From assembly GCA_948465665.1 (NCBI GenBank), contig CAOJXI010000003.1:1-33530 (forward strand): a DNA stretch of 33,530 nucleotides, in the 5' to 3' direction. Both the position numbers and the translations under genes were made by a program. The notes beneath the pieces are model-generated. The model was not told the origin of the DNA. It saw nothing but the letters and a program-made list of their open reading frames with translations, and did not search any database. Below are positions 6,749-14,966 of this stretch, in pieces (position 1 is the stretch's first letter; every line of letters begins with the position of its first letter). The stretch is from an uncultured Clostridia bacterium (GTDB taxonomy: Bacteria; Bacillota; Clostridia; Oscillospirales; Ruminococcaceae).

Positions 6749-9102
6749 ACCGAATTCGCCAATGGCTTTCCCTGCACCAAAATGTGTGGGGGATTTCTAT
6801 TGATTTGCTGGCAGCCTGGTCGTTTACGGCAGTCTGGATGATTGCGGTTTGTAACTGCTTCCAGGGGCTTTCCTTTGGCCTTAGTGTACAGCGTGCTATG
6901 GGGTTGACTTTGGCTGGCGTATTGGCAGTTTATCTGGTTTCCCGTAAATGGTGGATTTTCCCCGGGGCTGCGGCGTTAGGCGGGTTTGCCCTTTGGAGGC
7001 TTTCACGTACAGATTATTGGGAAGAATTCCTTGCCTGCTTGCAGGATTATACTGCCTGGTGGATGCAGAGATTCCCCCAGGGTGCTGATTATCCTTACCA
7101 TGTTCAATGGGTGCAGTTTTTGGTGGCTGTCCTGATTGGTGCAGCCCTGTTTTTTATGATGCGCCGTTTTTTTTCGTTTCTCCTCCTTTTGGCTGGGAGT
7201 GTTGGGGCAGTCGTTTTAACGGGGATTTTCGCTAACGGAGAAGGGGCGGGGCTTTATCCCTGCCTTGCCCTTTCGCTGATTGGTTTAATTATAGTTCTGC
7301 CAAGAATTTATGCGCGTTATCTTCAAACGCATAACGTCCTAGGAGAATCCCCTGGTGCCAAATTATCAGGCGCAGAAAAAATTAACAGGGTATCATTACA
7401 GCTTTTAGCAGTCCCCGCAGCGCTGGTTTGTGTAGGGCTTGCTTTTTGGATAGTGCCGGAAGATACTTCTGAATGGCAGTCTGTACCGCTTGTCCATTTT
7501 TTATGGGATATGGGGGACTTATTCCGCTTTTCCATTGGAAAGTCAGAAGGATATTGGGAATTTCAGCTTTCCGGCGTAGGGTATCAGCCTTCCCTGGATC
7601 GCCTGGGCGGGCCGGTGGAATTATCCGACGACATCCTGTTTGAAGTGAAATCTGAATCCCCGGTTTTATTGCGAGGAAGCGTCCAGGATACCTATACAGG
7701 GACAGGATGGACTGATTCCCATAATAACGGGAGATTCCGGCTGGAAAGTGCCGTTTGGAACGGAAAACAGAAAGAAGTGTTTGGGTTAAGGCTTCCCAGG
7801 GATAAAAAAGCAAAAGAACTTTACCAGAATTTAACTAGGGAAGTTTCCTTTCAGATATATCCCCGTAACTATCCATATTGTACTATTTTTACAACAGGAC
7901 GGGCGAAAGACGCTGAATTTCTGAACGGCGGGGAGGAAATTTATTTTAACTCCCAGGGTGAAATGTTTACAAGGAACTATATTTCCAGCTCATACCTTGT
8001 AACTGGCAGGGATTTTCTGCCCCGCAGCGCTGGTATGGATCAGGAAATACTTTTGCTGGAACGTCTGACAGCCGGAGAACCTTCCAAGGAAATGATGGAA
8101 ATCTGCGGGCAATACCTTCAACTGCCTGACAGCCTGCCCCAGCAGGTGCGGGATACGGCTGAAAGCATAACCCAAAGATATACGACCCCTTACCAGAAAG
8201 CCGCCGCCTTGTGTGATTGGCTGTCCCAAAATTGTACCTATACCCTTTCCCCGGAACCGCTTCCTGACGGCAGGGATTTTGTAGATTTTTTCCTTGAAAC
8301 AAGGGAGGGTTACTGTGTATACTATGCCTCAGCTATGACTGTTTTCGCCAGATGCGTTGGAATCCCCGCCCGGTTTGTTTCCGGGTTTGGCCTGCGGGAA
8401 GGGGAAAACGAGAATTGGTATTATACTTCTGAGGCAACCGCCCACGCTTGGACAGAAATCTATCTTCAAAATATTGGATGGATTGCCCTGGATCCGCTGG
8501 GGTGGGATCCCAGCCCGCTGTATACTCCTGACGATATGGAAGCAAATCCCCCGGAACCTCCCTACCTCCTTGATGATGAAGATGAGGAGATGGAAGAAAC
8601 TGAATTACTGGGGCTCCCTGAGATTCAGGAGCCGAGTACGTTTCCCGTTTGGGTCTTCTTCCTGTTAATGGTTCTGGTTGGGACAGCGGCGGGGATTTGG
8701 GCTGTTTTTCAGGCTCCGGGCTGGATTTGGAAGTTTGAACGGCTTGAAAAGGATTATCCTGAACCGGGGCAGAAAACAGGATGGATTTATCAGGATATTT
8801 TGCAGTTGGCTGCCTTTTTAGGAATTGTACCTGTAACTGGTGAAACCGCTTTTGAGTTTGCGCAGAGGGCCGATGAAAGGCTGCATATTGACGGTTTGGA
8901 ACAGCCCATGGGAATGGCGGCTGACTGCCTGGTAAAAGTGCAGTTTGGCGGCATTGAACCAACAGAAAGCCAAATACAGGAGATGCTGCAATATCATCAA
9001 AAATTAGAATACCTGGTAAAGATCCGCCTGGGAAAATGGAAGTATTGGTGGAGAAGGTGTATACCTTGTCTCTGGAAATCGGTTTGGAAAAAACGCACTT
9101 AA
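6745..9102 (+). CDS. TgpA-like membrane transglutaminase/protease-like protein
   Basis: A 785-aa protein. The first ~240 residues contain about six or seven membrane helices. A large extracytoplasmic region then carries the transglutaminase-like core with Cys524 (GYCVYYASAMTVFARCVGIP), His567 (ATAHAWTEIYL) and Asp583 (WIALDPLGW), the expected Cys-His-Asp triad. An acidic linker (DDEDEEMEE), another membrane helix (about 635-655) and a cytoplasmic tail resembling the C-terminal DUF4129 part of TgpA-type proteins follow. It probably modifies or cleaves envelope proteins together with the MoxR and DUF58 partners; the substrate is unknown. Confidence 0.9.
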   Translation: MNRIRQWLSLHQNVWGISIDLLAAWSFTAVWMIAVCNCFQGLSFGLSVQRAMGLTLAGVLAVYLVSRKWWIFPGAAALGGFALWRLSRTDYWEEFLACLQDYTAWWMQRFPQGADYPYHVQWVQFLVAVLIGAALFFMMRRFFSFLLLLAGSVGAVVLTGIFANGEGAGLYPCLALSLIGLIIVLPRIYARYLQTHNVLGESPGAKLSGAEKINRVSLQLLAVPAALVCVGLAFWIVPEDTSEWQSVPLVHFLWDMGDLFRFSIGKSEGYWEFQLSGVGYQPSLDRLGGPVELSDDILFEVKSESPVLLRGSVQDTYTGTGWTDSHNNGRFRLESAVWNGKQKEVFGLRLPRDKKAKELYQNLTREVSFQIYPRNYPYCTIFTTGRAKDAEFLNGGEEIYFNSQGEMFTRNYISSSYLVTGRDFLPRSAGMDQEILLLERLTAGEPSKEMMEICGQYLQLPDSLPQQVRDTAESITQRYTTPYQKAAALCDWLSQNCTYTLSPEPLPDGRDFVDFFLETREGYCVYYASAMTVFARCVGIPARFVSGFGLREGENENWYYTSEATAHAWTEIYLQNIGWIALDPLGWDPSPLYTPDDMEANPPEPPYLLDDEDEEMEETELLGLPEIQEPSTFPVWVFFLLMVLVGTAAGIWAVFQAPGWIWKFERLEKDYPEPGQKTGWIYQDILQLAAFLGIVPVTGETAFEFAQRADERLHIDGLEQPMGMAADCLVKVQFGGIEPTESQIQEMLQYHQKLEYLVKIRLGKWKYWWRRCIPCLWKSVWKKRT

Positions 9103-9118
9103 AGAAGGTTGAATAGTA

Positions 9119-10342
9119 ATGATAGGACTATTGAAAAAAATACCTATTATGTCCATGGGGACTGGATTTATTTCTGGATATAACAAGTCGAAAGGGTATC
9201 ACTACTTATGGTTTGGTAGCCTGAATGACGCAGATAGGCAGCCTATTCTTTGGAGGGTATTGTCTGTAAAGGGAAATGGGGCTTCTTATCAGGATGACGG
9301 AGGAAATGCCTGTGAAAACCCGCTCTTTTTGCTGACAGAAGACGTATTAGGTTCATATCCTAAAAATGAAGTAATCAGGCGAAACAGCTACATCAAGTTT
9401 TATGAAACGGATTCTGATGCAGGTTGGGATTTAGAGAACCCGTCTTCTATCTGGCAGCAAAGCGACGCCAGGAAATGGTGCCGGCACTTTGAACAGGTTT
9501 GTTTTACAGAAGAAGAACACGCCTCCATATTATCCACCTTTAAAAGCGATAAAGAATACCACAGCAAGCGGGACGCATATAACGCAGCACTTCCCCCCAT
9601 CAAAGCAGCACCCAATATATTAAACGGCGACAAAGTATTTTTCCTTTCATCTGAGGAAGCGGAAAATAACGAATATGGCTTCAAAGACAAAAAGACTTAT
9701 ACTGCAGAACAGGAATGGTGGACGCGCTCTTTTGACAGGTATTCGGATTATGGAGAACATAGCTTTCTTGATGTTGGAATTGTTTTAACCCACTTTGGAG
9801 GGCTTCTCTGCGCGCCGGTCGGCAGTAAAATGTATACACGCCCTGCCTTAAACCTGAACCATAATCAGGTGTTGTTTGCATCCGCCGCCATTGATGGGAA
9901 AGAGCGGGGGCTGCCGCAAACCCCCGCGGTTTTAAAAAAGATTCCCCAAATGCCGGAAAGAAAGATGAAAGGCTGGAAGCTGACGCTGATAGATGAAAAG
10001 CGGAATGGCTTTTCTGTTGGCAGGGCTGTAAAACAGGGCGATGTCCTTATTGTCCCTTATCAAAATGCGGTTGTCTATGATCAGTCTCTTGCCCCAAACG
10101 AACGTATTTCTGCTGTTGTTTTGGACAGCGGGGGGACAGATTTAAAATACTATGGAAATATAGCCCTGCCGGTTTCACCAGATGGGGAAGCACAGATTGA
10201 CCTGTCTTCCATTGCCTTGAAAACAGGAGATAGGATTTTCGTATTTTCCGAACAATGCAATAGGAACAGAAGGACGGATTATGCAAGCCGCCCTGTGGAA
10301 TTGGTTTTAAACCAGCAGCCAGTAAGCTCCCAAAAAGCATAA
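9119..10342 (+). CDS. DUF6273-like domain protein
   Basis: A 407-aa protein lacking a signal peptide or membrane helix. Residues ~25-250 have the pattern of the DUF6273-type domain found in many Clostridia proteins: FGSLNDADRQPILWRVLSV, IWQQSDARKWC, VFFLSSEEA, WWTRS and the closing RPALNLN. Its function is unknown to me. A C-terminal ~120-residue beta-rich part (SVGRAVKQGDVLIVPYQNAVVYD...) is also unfamiliar. AGAAGG lies about 11 nt before the ATG, 16 nt after the transglutaminase gene, so it is probably the last gene of that operon. An internal ATG (MSMGTGFISGY) is a possible alternative start. Confidence 0.75.
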   Translation: MIGLLKKIPIMSMGTGFISGYNKSKGYHYLWFGSLNDADRQPILWRVLSVKGNGASYQDDGGNACENPLFLLTEDVLGSYPKNEVIRRNSYIKFYETDSDAGWDLENPSSIWQQSDARKWCRHFEQVCFTEEEHASILSTFKSDKEYHSKRDAYNAALPPIKAAPNILNGDKVFFLSSEEAENNEYGFKDKKTYTAEQEWWTRSFDRYSDYGEHSFLDVGIVLTHFGGLLCAPVGSKMYTRPALNLNHNQVLFASAAIDGKERGLPQTPAVLKKIPQMPERKMKGWKLTLIDEKRNGFSVGRAVKQGDVLIVPYQNAVVYDQSLAPNERISAVVLDSGGTDLKYYGNIALPVSPDGEAQIDLSSIALKTGDRIFVFSEQCNRNRRTDYASRPVELVLNQQPVSSQKA

Positions 10343-10361
10343 AAAAATTTGAATTCTCCAC

Positions 10362-10390
10362 TTGACAAAAAGGTTCTGTTTGTATAGAAT
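10362..10390 (+). promoter_or_regulatory. Sigma-A promoter of tRNA-Leu
   Basis: TTGACA (10362-10367), a 17-bp spacer and TAGAAT (10385-10390) lie 15 nt upstream of the tRNA 5' end. Confidence 0.75.
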
Positions 10391-10405
10391 TATAAAGGTA
10401 GCTTT

Positions 10406-10490
10406 GCCGCTATGGCGGAACTGGCAGACGCAAGGGACTTAAAATCCCTCGGTTGAATAAACCGTACCGGTTCGATTCCGGTTAGCGGCA
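10406..10490 (+). tRNA. tRNA-Leu (anticodon UAA)
   Basis: This is a class II tRNA of 85 nt. The acceptor stem is GCCGCTA (10406-10412) with TAGCGGC (10483-10489) and discriminator A. The anticodon stem AGGGA/TCCCT encloses CTTAAAA, giving anticodon TAA at 10440-10442, which reads UUA/UUG. A long variable arm (CGGTTGAATAAACCG) and the T-loop GGTTCGATTCC are present. CCA is not encoded. Confidence 0.97.
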
Positions 10491-10500
10491 TCAATGGTTT

Positions 10501-10549
10501 GAAAGCTTTTGGATTGTTTCTTGTTGGAAATAATCCAAAAGCTTTTTTC
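10501..10549 (+). terminator. Intrinsic terminator of tRNA-Leu
   Basis: A 14-bp stem, AAAGCTTTTGGATT (10502-10515) with AATCCAAAAGCTTT (10532-10545), ends in a run of six T. It lies 11 nt after the tRNA. Confidence 0.85.
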
Positions 10550-10602
10550 TTTCTAACGCTTTGCCGCAGAAAAAGGCTGTTATTGTCGGAAGGGGTTGTT
10601 TT

Positions 10603-11430
10603 ATGTTGGAAAGGAAACTGTTTTGTGAAATCTCTCCGCTGGCTTATCAGATTTCAACGCAGAAAGAAATTATGCTCCGCAAACTAAAAAACCTGCCGCT
10701 GAAATCCCGGTTTGCCCGCGAAAAATCCAACAGCGAACTTGAAATACGGATATACCGCCATTCCTCGCTGATCCGCCGGAAACTGGGCAATGTCGATATG
10801 CAGCTGCAGGAAAACAAAGCTGTCAATTTATTCTTAGCCGCCCCTAAAATTGACCATATCCTGATCCGGCCGGGACAAATTTTTTCTTTCTGGGAACTCG
10901 TCGGAAAACCCAGCGTGGCCTGTGGTTATCGGGAAGGTTTGGTGATCGCCTCCGGCAAGCCGGGGAGCGGGATCGGCGGTGGCATGTGCCAGTTTACCAA
11001 CCTGATCCACTGGATGATCCTCCACTCGGATTTAAAAATCTTGGAACACCACTGTCATGACGGTATTGACTTGTTCCCGGACTTTGGGCGTGTAATTCCC
11101 TTTGGCACAGGAACATCCATCCTGTATAATTATTTGGATTACCGTTTTCTGAACAATACTGACAGGACATACCAGCTTATCACCCATATTGATAATGGTT
11201 ATCTATGCGGGGAATTGCGGTGTGATCAAAAGCCTGCGCGGAAATACCATATTGAATGTCGGAACGAGTTCTTTTCCAGGGAACCGGACGGGGTTTTCCG
11301 CAACAACGAAATTTACCGGGTTACGATTGACGTTAGGACGGGGAATAAAATTTCTGAGGAACTGCTCCGTAAAAACCATGCTAAAGTTGCCTATGATTCC
11401 TCGAACCTTACGCTGGTAGATTGTTTCTGA
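10603..11430 (+). CDS. VanW-family protein
   Basis: A 275-aa protein. The VanW domain is clear from about residue 80 to 200: IRPGQIFSFWELVGKPS, GYREGLVIASGK, GIGGGMCQFTNLIHWMILHS and a later HCHDGIDLFPDFGRVIPFG. VanW occurs in vancomycin-resistance clusters and widely in Gram-positives; its activity is not established. No signal peptide is visible with this start. GGAAGGGG ends 7 nt before the ATG at 10603; an in-frame TTG at 10561 would add 14 residues but lacks a site. The next gene encodes a GH3 lipoprotein, hinting at a shared cell-wall role. Confidence 0.85.
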   Translation: MLERKLFCEISPLAYQISTQKEIMLRKLKNLPLKSRFAREKSNSELEIRIYRHSSLIRRKLGNVDMQLQENKAVNLFLAAPKIDHILIRPGQIFSFWELVGKPSVACGYREGLVIASGKPGSGIGGGMCQFTNLIHWMILHSDLKILEHHCHDGIDLFPDFGRVIPFGTGTSILYNYLDYRFLNNTDRTYQLITHIDNGYLCGELRCDQKPARKYHIECRNEFFSREPDGVFRNNEIYRVTIDVRTGNKISEELLRKNHAKVAYDSSNLTLVDCF

Positions 11431-11475
11431 ATGGAAAATGCCAAGTTCATGCTGCTTAGAAAGGATTTCTTAACG

Positions 11476-12894
11476 ATGAAAAAGATTTTCCCTGCTGTTC
11501 CTGCAACAAGCTTTCAGCTTCTTTTAAAAGGGACAGGAGCGGTTTTAATGGGTTTGTTAATAATGGCGGGCTGCCAGCGGGAGATGCCTTCCGCTTCCTC
11601 AAAAGAAACTCCCTCTGAAAGCGCTTCTGTAAATAGCCAGTCTTCCCCGCCGCCCCTTGTAAAACAAAGCGCACGGGGGATTGTCCACATGGAAGAAGAT
11701 GGGACGTTTACCCTTTCCGATGCCGGGGGCAATGCCATACAGTTTTCCCTTTCCGAATACCAGGGGGAAAATACCAGCATAGTACAGGAGGGCGCGAAAA
11801 TCCAGGTGGAATATTTAGAGGAAACCGGGACGCAGCTTTTTAAGGTTCTTTCTTTGTTATTGGTGGCCCCGCCGCCCCTTTGGGCAGAATACCGTTCCCA
11901 GGCAGAGGATATTTTATCCACCATGACCTTAGAGGAAAAGGTCGGACAGTTATTTTTCATCCGCTGTCCTTCTGTGGATACTGCGGAACAGATTGCAGCC
12001 TATCATCCTGGCGGGATTTTAATGTTTGGGCGGGACTTTGAGGGAATAACCACCGAACAGACAATAGAGAAAATTGCATCCTATCAACAGGCTTCCGCCA
12101 TTCCCCTTTTGATTGGGGCTGACGAGGAGGGCGGGACAGTGGTTAGAGTCAGTGCAAACCCTTTGCTCCGCCAGAGCCGTTTTCCCTCCCCCCAGCAGCT
12201 TTTTAACCGGGGAGGTATGAGTGCAATTGTTTCCGATGCAGAAGAAAAAAGCCGCTTATTATTATCCTTGGGGGTAAATGTCAACCTTGCCCCGGTCTGT
12301 GATGTTTCAACTATGCCTGTTGATTTTATTTATAACCGCACGTTGGGACAGGATGCCGCCCATACTGCCGTATATGTGGATATGGTAGTAAGGGTTATGA
12401 AAAAAGAAGGTATTGGATGTGTCCTGAAGCATTTTCCCGGCTATGGGAATAATTTAGATACCCATACAGGGATTGCTTATGACTGCCGGCCTTTGGAAAC
12501 CTTTGAATCGTCTGATTTCCTTCCTTTCCAAGCCGGGATTCAAGCTGGTGCAGGCTGTGTTCTGGTATCCCACAATATTGTTTCGGTTATGGACTCTGCA
12601 AATCCGGCTTCTTTGTCTCCAGAAGTACACCGCATTTTGAGGAAAAAGCTGGGATTCCAGGGAATTATTCTGACCGACGACCTTTCTATGGACGCGGTTC
12701 GGATGTATACGGAAGGGGAAAACGCTGCGGTTCAGGCGGTAGCTGCGGGAAATGACATGCTGATTGTCAGCGACTATATCCGGCAGGTTCCCGCTGTTTT
12801 ACAGGCGGTACAGGATGGGCGCTTGGATGAGGGCCTTATTGACGGGGCTGCTGTTCGTGTTCTGTGCTGGAAAATTTCCCTTGGGCTTATTTAG
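11476..12894 (+). CDS. GH3 beta-N-acetylhexosaminidase-like lipoprotein (NagZ-like)
   Basis: A 472-aa exported lipoprotein. The N-terminus MKKIFPAVPATSF leads into a hydrophobic stretch and lipobox MAGC, followed by a Ser/Thr-rich linker. The GH3 domain spans about residues 145-460: LEEKVGQLFFIRC, GADEEGGTVVRV, CVLKHFPGYGNNLDTHTG (the NagZ KHFPG...D.H motif that supplies the general acid-base) and ILTDDLSMDAV with the nucleophile Asp. The family removes GlcNAc from muropeptides. An in-frame ATG at 11431 directly abuts the VanW stop without an SD; the start at 11476 follows AAAGGA and gives a proper signal peptide. It probably acts outside the membrane in peptidoglycan turnover, co-transcribed with VanW. 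Confidence 0.88.
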   Translation: MKKIFPAVPATSFQLLLKGTGAVLMGLLIMAGCQREMPSASSKETPSESASVNSQSSPPPLVKQSARGIVHMEEDGTFTLSDAGGNAIQFSLSEYQGENTSIVQEGAKIQVEYLEETGTQLFKVLSLLLVAPPPLWAEYRSQAEDILSTMTLEEKVGQLFFIRCPSVDTAEQIAAYHPGGILMFGRDFEGITTEQTIEKIASYQQASAIPLLIGADEEGGTVVRVSANPLLRQSRFPSPQQLFNRGGMSAIVSDAEEKSRLLLSLGVNVNLAPVCDVSTMPVDFIYNRTLGQDAAHTAVYVDMVVRVMKKEGIGCVLKHFPGYGNNLDTHTGIAYDCRPLETFESSDFLPFQAGIQAGAGCVLVSHNIVSVMDSANPASLSPEVHRILRKKLGFQGIILTDDLSMDAVRMYTEGENAAVQAVAAGNDMLIVSDYIRQVPAVLQAVQDGRLDEGLIDGAAVRVLCWKISLGLI

Positions 12895-12951
12895 GGGAAT
12901 CTGTGGAACGAAAGCTTTGTAAAGTACTTTTTTAAAATTTTTTAATTTTTA

Positions 12952-12980
12952 CGTCACACTTTTGGCTCCTTACGTGTCTA
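12952..12980 (+). promoter_or_regulatory. ECF-type promoter motif upstream of the broken gene
   Basis: CGTCACACTTTT followed by CGTGTCTA repeats, with one extra base of spacing, the bipartite motif found on both sides of 30673-30762. From here to the start codon the sequence also aligns well with the upstream region of the secreted peptidase gene at 30593, including the shared ATAGGGAAATTT and a TTCC...GGGAA hairpin. Confidence 0.5.
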
Positions 12981-13059
12981 TATAACTGATAGGGAAATTT
13001 TTCTGGACATTCCCGTATATGCGTAATATGGGAAAAATTATTAAGGAAGGCTTTTCTAA

Positions 13060-13422
13060 ATGAAAAGGCTAAACAGATTCGCAGCAGTTCTTTTGGTACT
13101 CTATAAGTGTGGCTTTGTCAATGACAGCATCTGCATTAGAGGTTGAAACTACAAAACAATTTTCTCTATCAGAGGCATTTTTTGCTCCTGATATTTTTGA
13201 TTACTTAGAACCTGTATTCATAACCGGGGGATGCTGGATGGGCGAGGATTTTTCCAGCCAGACAAGGAGGTTTTCCGCAGCAATCCTGACGGATTGCAAG
13301 GGAAAGCGACGCAGTATGGCTGGAAAAAGACCGCTCAGACAGCGTGGGGCGGTTGTGAATACAGGTTTTTAATTCAAAATGACCAAATTGATGAATTTTA
13401 TCAAGCGCAAGAGGAAATATGA
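13060..13422 (+). pseudogene. Broken secreted-protein gene, paralogue of the C39-like peptidase gene 5' end
   Basis: The ATG follows AAGGAAGG and encodes MKRLNRFAAVLLVL, close to the signal peptide MKKLRKFVAVLLAL of the peptidase gene at 30593. Comparison shows a 2-nt loss in a CTCTCT run near 13099-13102. Skipping it gives SISVALSMTASALEVETTKQ as a signal peptide end and mature start. The frame then runs into the MITE at 13208. Removing the MITE and one TTA copy rejoins the frame to IQNDQIDEFYQAQEEI and a stop at 13420-13422. The mature part does not resemble a peptidase, so it was a short secreted peptide or a truncated remnant. Confidence 0.7.
13208..13368. mobile_element. 161-bp MITE, copy 1 (inside the broken gene)
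   Basis: The terminal inverted repeats are GAACCTGTATTCA / TGAATACAGGTTt, flanked by direct TTA repeats at 13205-13207 and 13369-13371. It is nearly identical over its full 161 bp to 23678-23838. The inner segment CCGCAGCAATCCTGACGG is also present in the element cut by the window end. It carries no transposase; the TNA target and end sequence suggest mobilisation by an IS5-family transposase encoded elsewhere. Confidence 0.85.
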
Positions 13423-13545
13423 AATTGTGTTGTATATCACATAATAGAGTAAAACATTGAAACATTTTTTACTATTTGAAACCTTTGCATTTCAGGATGT
13501 AGGATAAAACCGAGGAGAAGTTTATTCCTGACAGTAGAAAAAATA

Positions 13546-13649
13546 CTATAGAAATCCTCGAAGTTGTTACCCACAAAATGGACTGAGAGTCCCATAAACG
13601 CAAGGCCCTTCAACCCATTTTGTGGACAATTTTATCGAGGATTGCTATA
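13546..13649. repeat. 104-bp inverted-repeat element
   Basis: The outer arms TATAGAAATCCTCGA and TCGAGGATTGCTATA match at 14 of 15 positions. The inner arms CCACAAAATGG and CCATTTTGTGG match perfectly. The whole can fold into one interrupted hairpin with a ~32-nt loop. No ORF is present. It may be a different small non-autonomous element or a structured transcript, and it lies in the gene-poor stretch 12895-13778, which otherwise holds the broken gene and MITE. Confidence 0.45.
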
Positions 13650-13688
13650 AGAAACTCATAATCCCATATAAGATTATAAATTATTCAA

Positions 13689-13728
13689 AAAAATGAAAGG
13701 GTCGGTATGTGGAAAAAACCGGCCCTTT
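13689..13728. terminator. Hairpin before the MFS gene; T-run on the minus-strand side
   Basis: AAAGGGTCGGT (13696-13706) pairs with ACCGGCCCTTT (13718-13728). Read on the minus strand, the stem is followed by CATTTTTTTG, a good terminator signature. On the plus strand the T-run is interrupted. A GTAATG-like start at 13707 lies inside this stem, which argues against starting the MFS protein there. Confidence 0.45.
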
Positions 13729-13778
13729 CTGTTATACTTTTCTTAATGAGAAAATGTTTTAGAAAGAAGATGGAGCTT

Positions 13779-14966
13779 ATGCCGGAAACAGACCGACAAC
13801 TGAAAAAAAGCCGGGGCATTTTGGGAATTGTTACCGTTTTTTTCTGGGCGTCCGAATACTGCCATGTCCCCTTTTTTACCCCCTATTTGAAAACCCTTGG
13901 CCTTACGGCTACCATAATCGGCTTTCTGGTGGGGAGTTATGGTTTTACCCAAATGTGCATCCGTATCCCATTGGGGATTTTTGCGGATGTAAAACGGAAA
14001 TACCGCCTTATCGTCATTGGGGGATGTTTTTTTACAACGGTTTCCTCCCTTGGGCTGTACTTAACGCAGAATGTCCCCCTTATGTTCCTCTTCAGGGTTC
14101 TTGCCGGGGTCGCTGCGTCTACCTGGGTAGGGTTTACAGTTATGTATTCCGGCTATTATCCCCCTTCCGAGGGCACAAAGGCAATGGCCTCCATTAATGC
14201 CTGCAACAATACCGGGAAACTTCTCGCCTTTGTCCTCGGCAGCGTGACAGCCAACCTGTTTGACTACCGCGCCCCCCTTTTAATGAGCTGTATTACTGGC
14301 TTTATTGCAGTCGGGCTGGCGCTTTTTGTGAAAGATGTGGATGTAACACGGAAACCTGTCCAGTTTTCCGCACTGGTTGGGACTTTCCGCGAAGTGGGGG
14401 TTATCCTCCCTGCTGGGCTTGCTATTATCCAGCAGATGATCCTCCAGGCTACCGCCTTTTCCTTTACTTCTGAGGTTACAAGGGGGTTAGGGGCTTCTGC
14501 TGCCCAAATTGGTTTTTCTTCCTCCCTTTTTACTATTTTTCAGATTCTTGCAGCTTTATTTGTGGGGCATCGTATTGCCAATCAACTGGGAGAACGTAAA
14601 ATTATCCCTGCCGCCTTTCTGGTTATGACCCTTTACTGTATCTGCGTTGGGTATGCTTCCAATATTTATGTAATCTATTTAGCACAGGTTTTTGGGGGGT
14701 TTGCAAATGCAACCCTGTTTTCCATGCTGTTAGCAGGCTGTATTAAGTATGTCCCGCAGGAAAAGAAATCTACTGCAATGGGTTTTTTCCAGGCAGTTTA
14801 TGGGTTTGGTATGACCCTTGGGCCGGTTTTAATGGGCAGGCTGGTTGATATCTCCGGCAGCCAGGCCGCTTTTACCGTCTTTGGAATCTGTGCCGTCCTT
14901 GCCGGGACTGCCGCCTATGCCCTGATCCCTGTTGTTGCCAAGCATTATGCAGCTTTACAAAAGTAA
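13779..14966 (+). CDS. Major facilitator superfamily transporter
   Basis: A ~395-aa integral membrane protein with about 12 hydrophobic segments and the MFS loop 2-3 motif in RIPLGIFADVKRKYRLIVIGG (about residues 66-86), plus a second-half equivalent near GHRIANQLGERK. It is probably a proton-coupled efflux or uptake carrier; the substrate is not inferable. Starts at 13707, 13746, 13770 and 13779 are in frame. The first lies in a hairpin, and 13779 has a purine-rich AGAAAGAAG about 9 nt upstream; the exact start is uncertain. Its 3' end overlaps the convergent small-protein gene by 12 bp with no terminator between them. Confidence 0.85.
   Translation: MPETDRQLKKSRGILGIVTVFFWASEYCHVPFFTPYLKTLGLTATIIGFLVGSYGFTQMCIRIPLGIFADVKRKYRLIVIGGCFFTTVSSLGLYLTQNVPLMFLFRVLAGVAASTWVGFTVMYSGYYPPSEGTKAMASINACNNTGKLLAFVLGSVTANLFDYRAPLLMSCITGFIAVGLALFVKDVDVTRKPVQFSALVGTFREVGVILPAGLAIIQQMILQATAFSFTSEVTRGLGASAAQIGFSSSLFTIFQILAALFVGHRIANQLGERKIIPAAFLVMTLYCICVGYASNIYVIYLAQVFGGFANATLFSMLLAGCIKYVPQEKKSTAMGFFQAVYGFGMTLGPVLMGRLVDISGSQAAFTVFGICAVLAGTAAYALIPVVAKHYAALQK

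Noticed and set aside
8333-8962. Minus-strand ORF of 209 codons
   Set aside because: It is antisense to the transglutaminase gene, rich in Pro/Gln/Arg as expected from a shadow frame, and has no start signal.
10603-11430. VanW gene as evidence for vancomycin resistance
   Set aside because: No vanHAX, vanRS or ligase gene is nearby; VanW proteins are common in Clostridia without resistance clusters.
12901-12945. Terminator for the GH3 gene
   Set aside because: A short CTTTGTAAAG stem followed by TACTTTTTT is too weak to call, and the AT-rich tract belongs to the upstream region of the broken gene.
13231-13422. Small ORFs across the MITE
   Set aside because: They read through non-coding element sequence and their frames differ between the two MITE copies.
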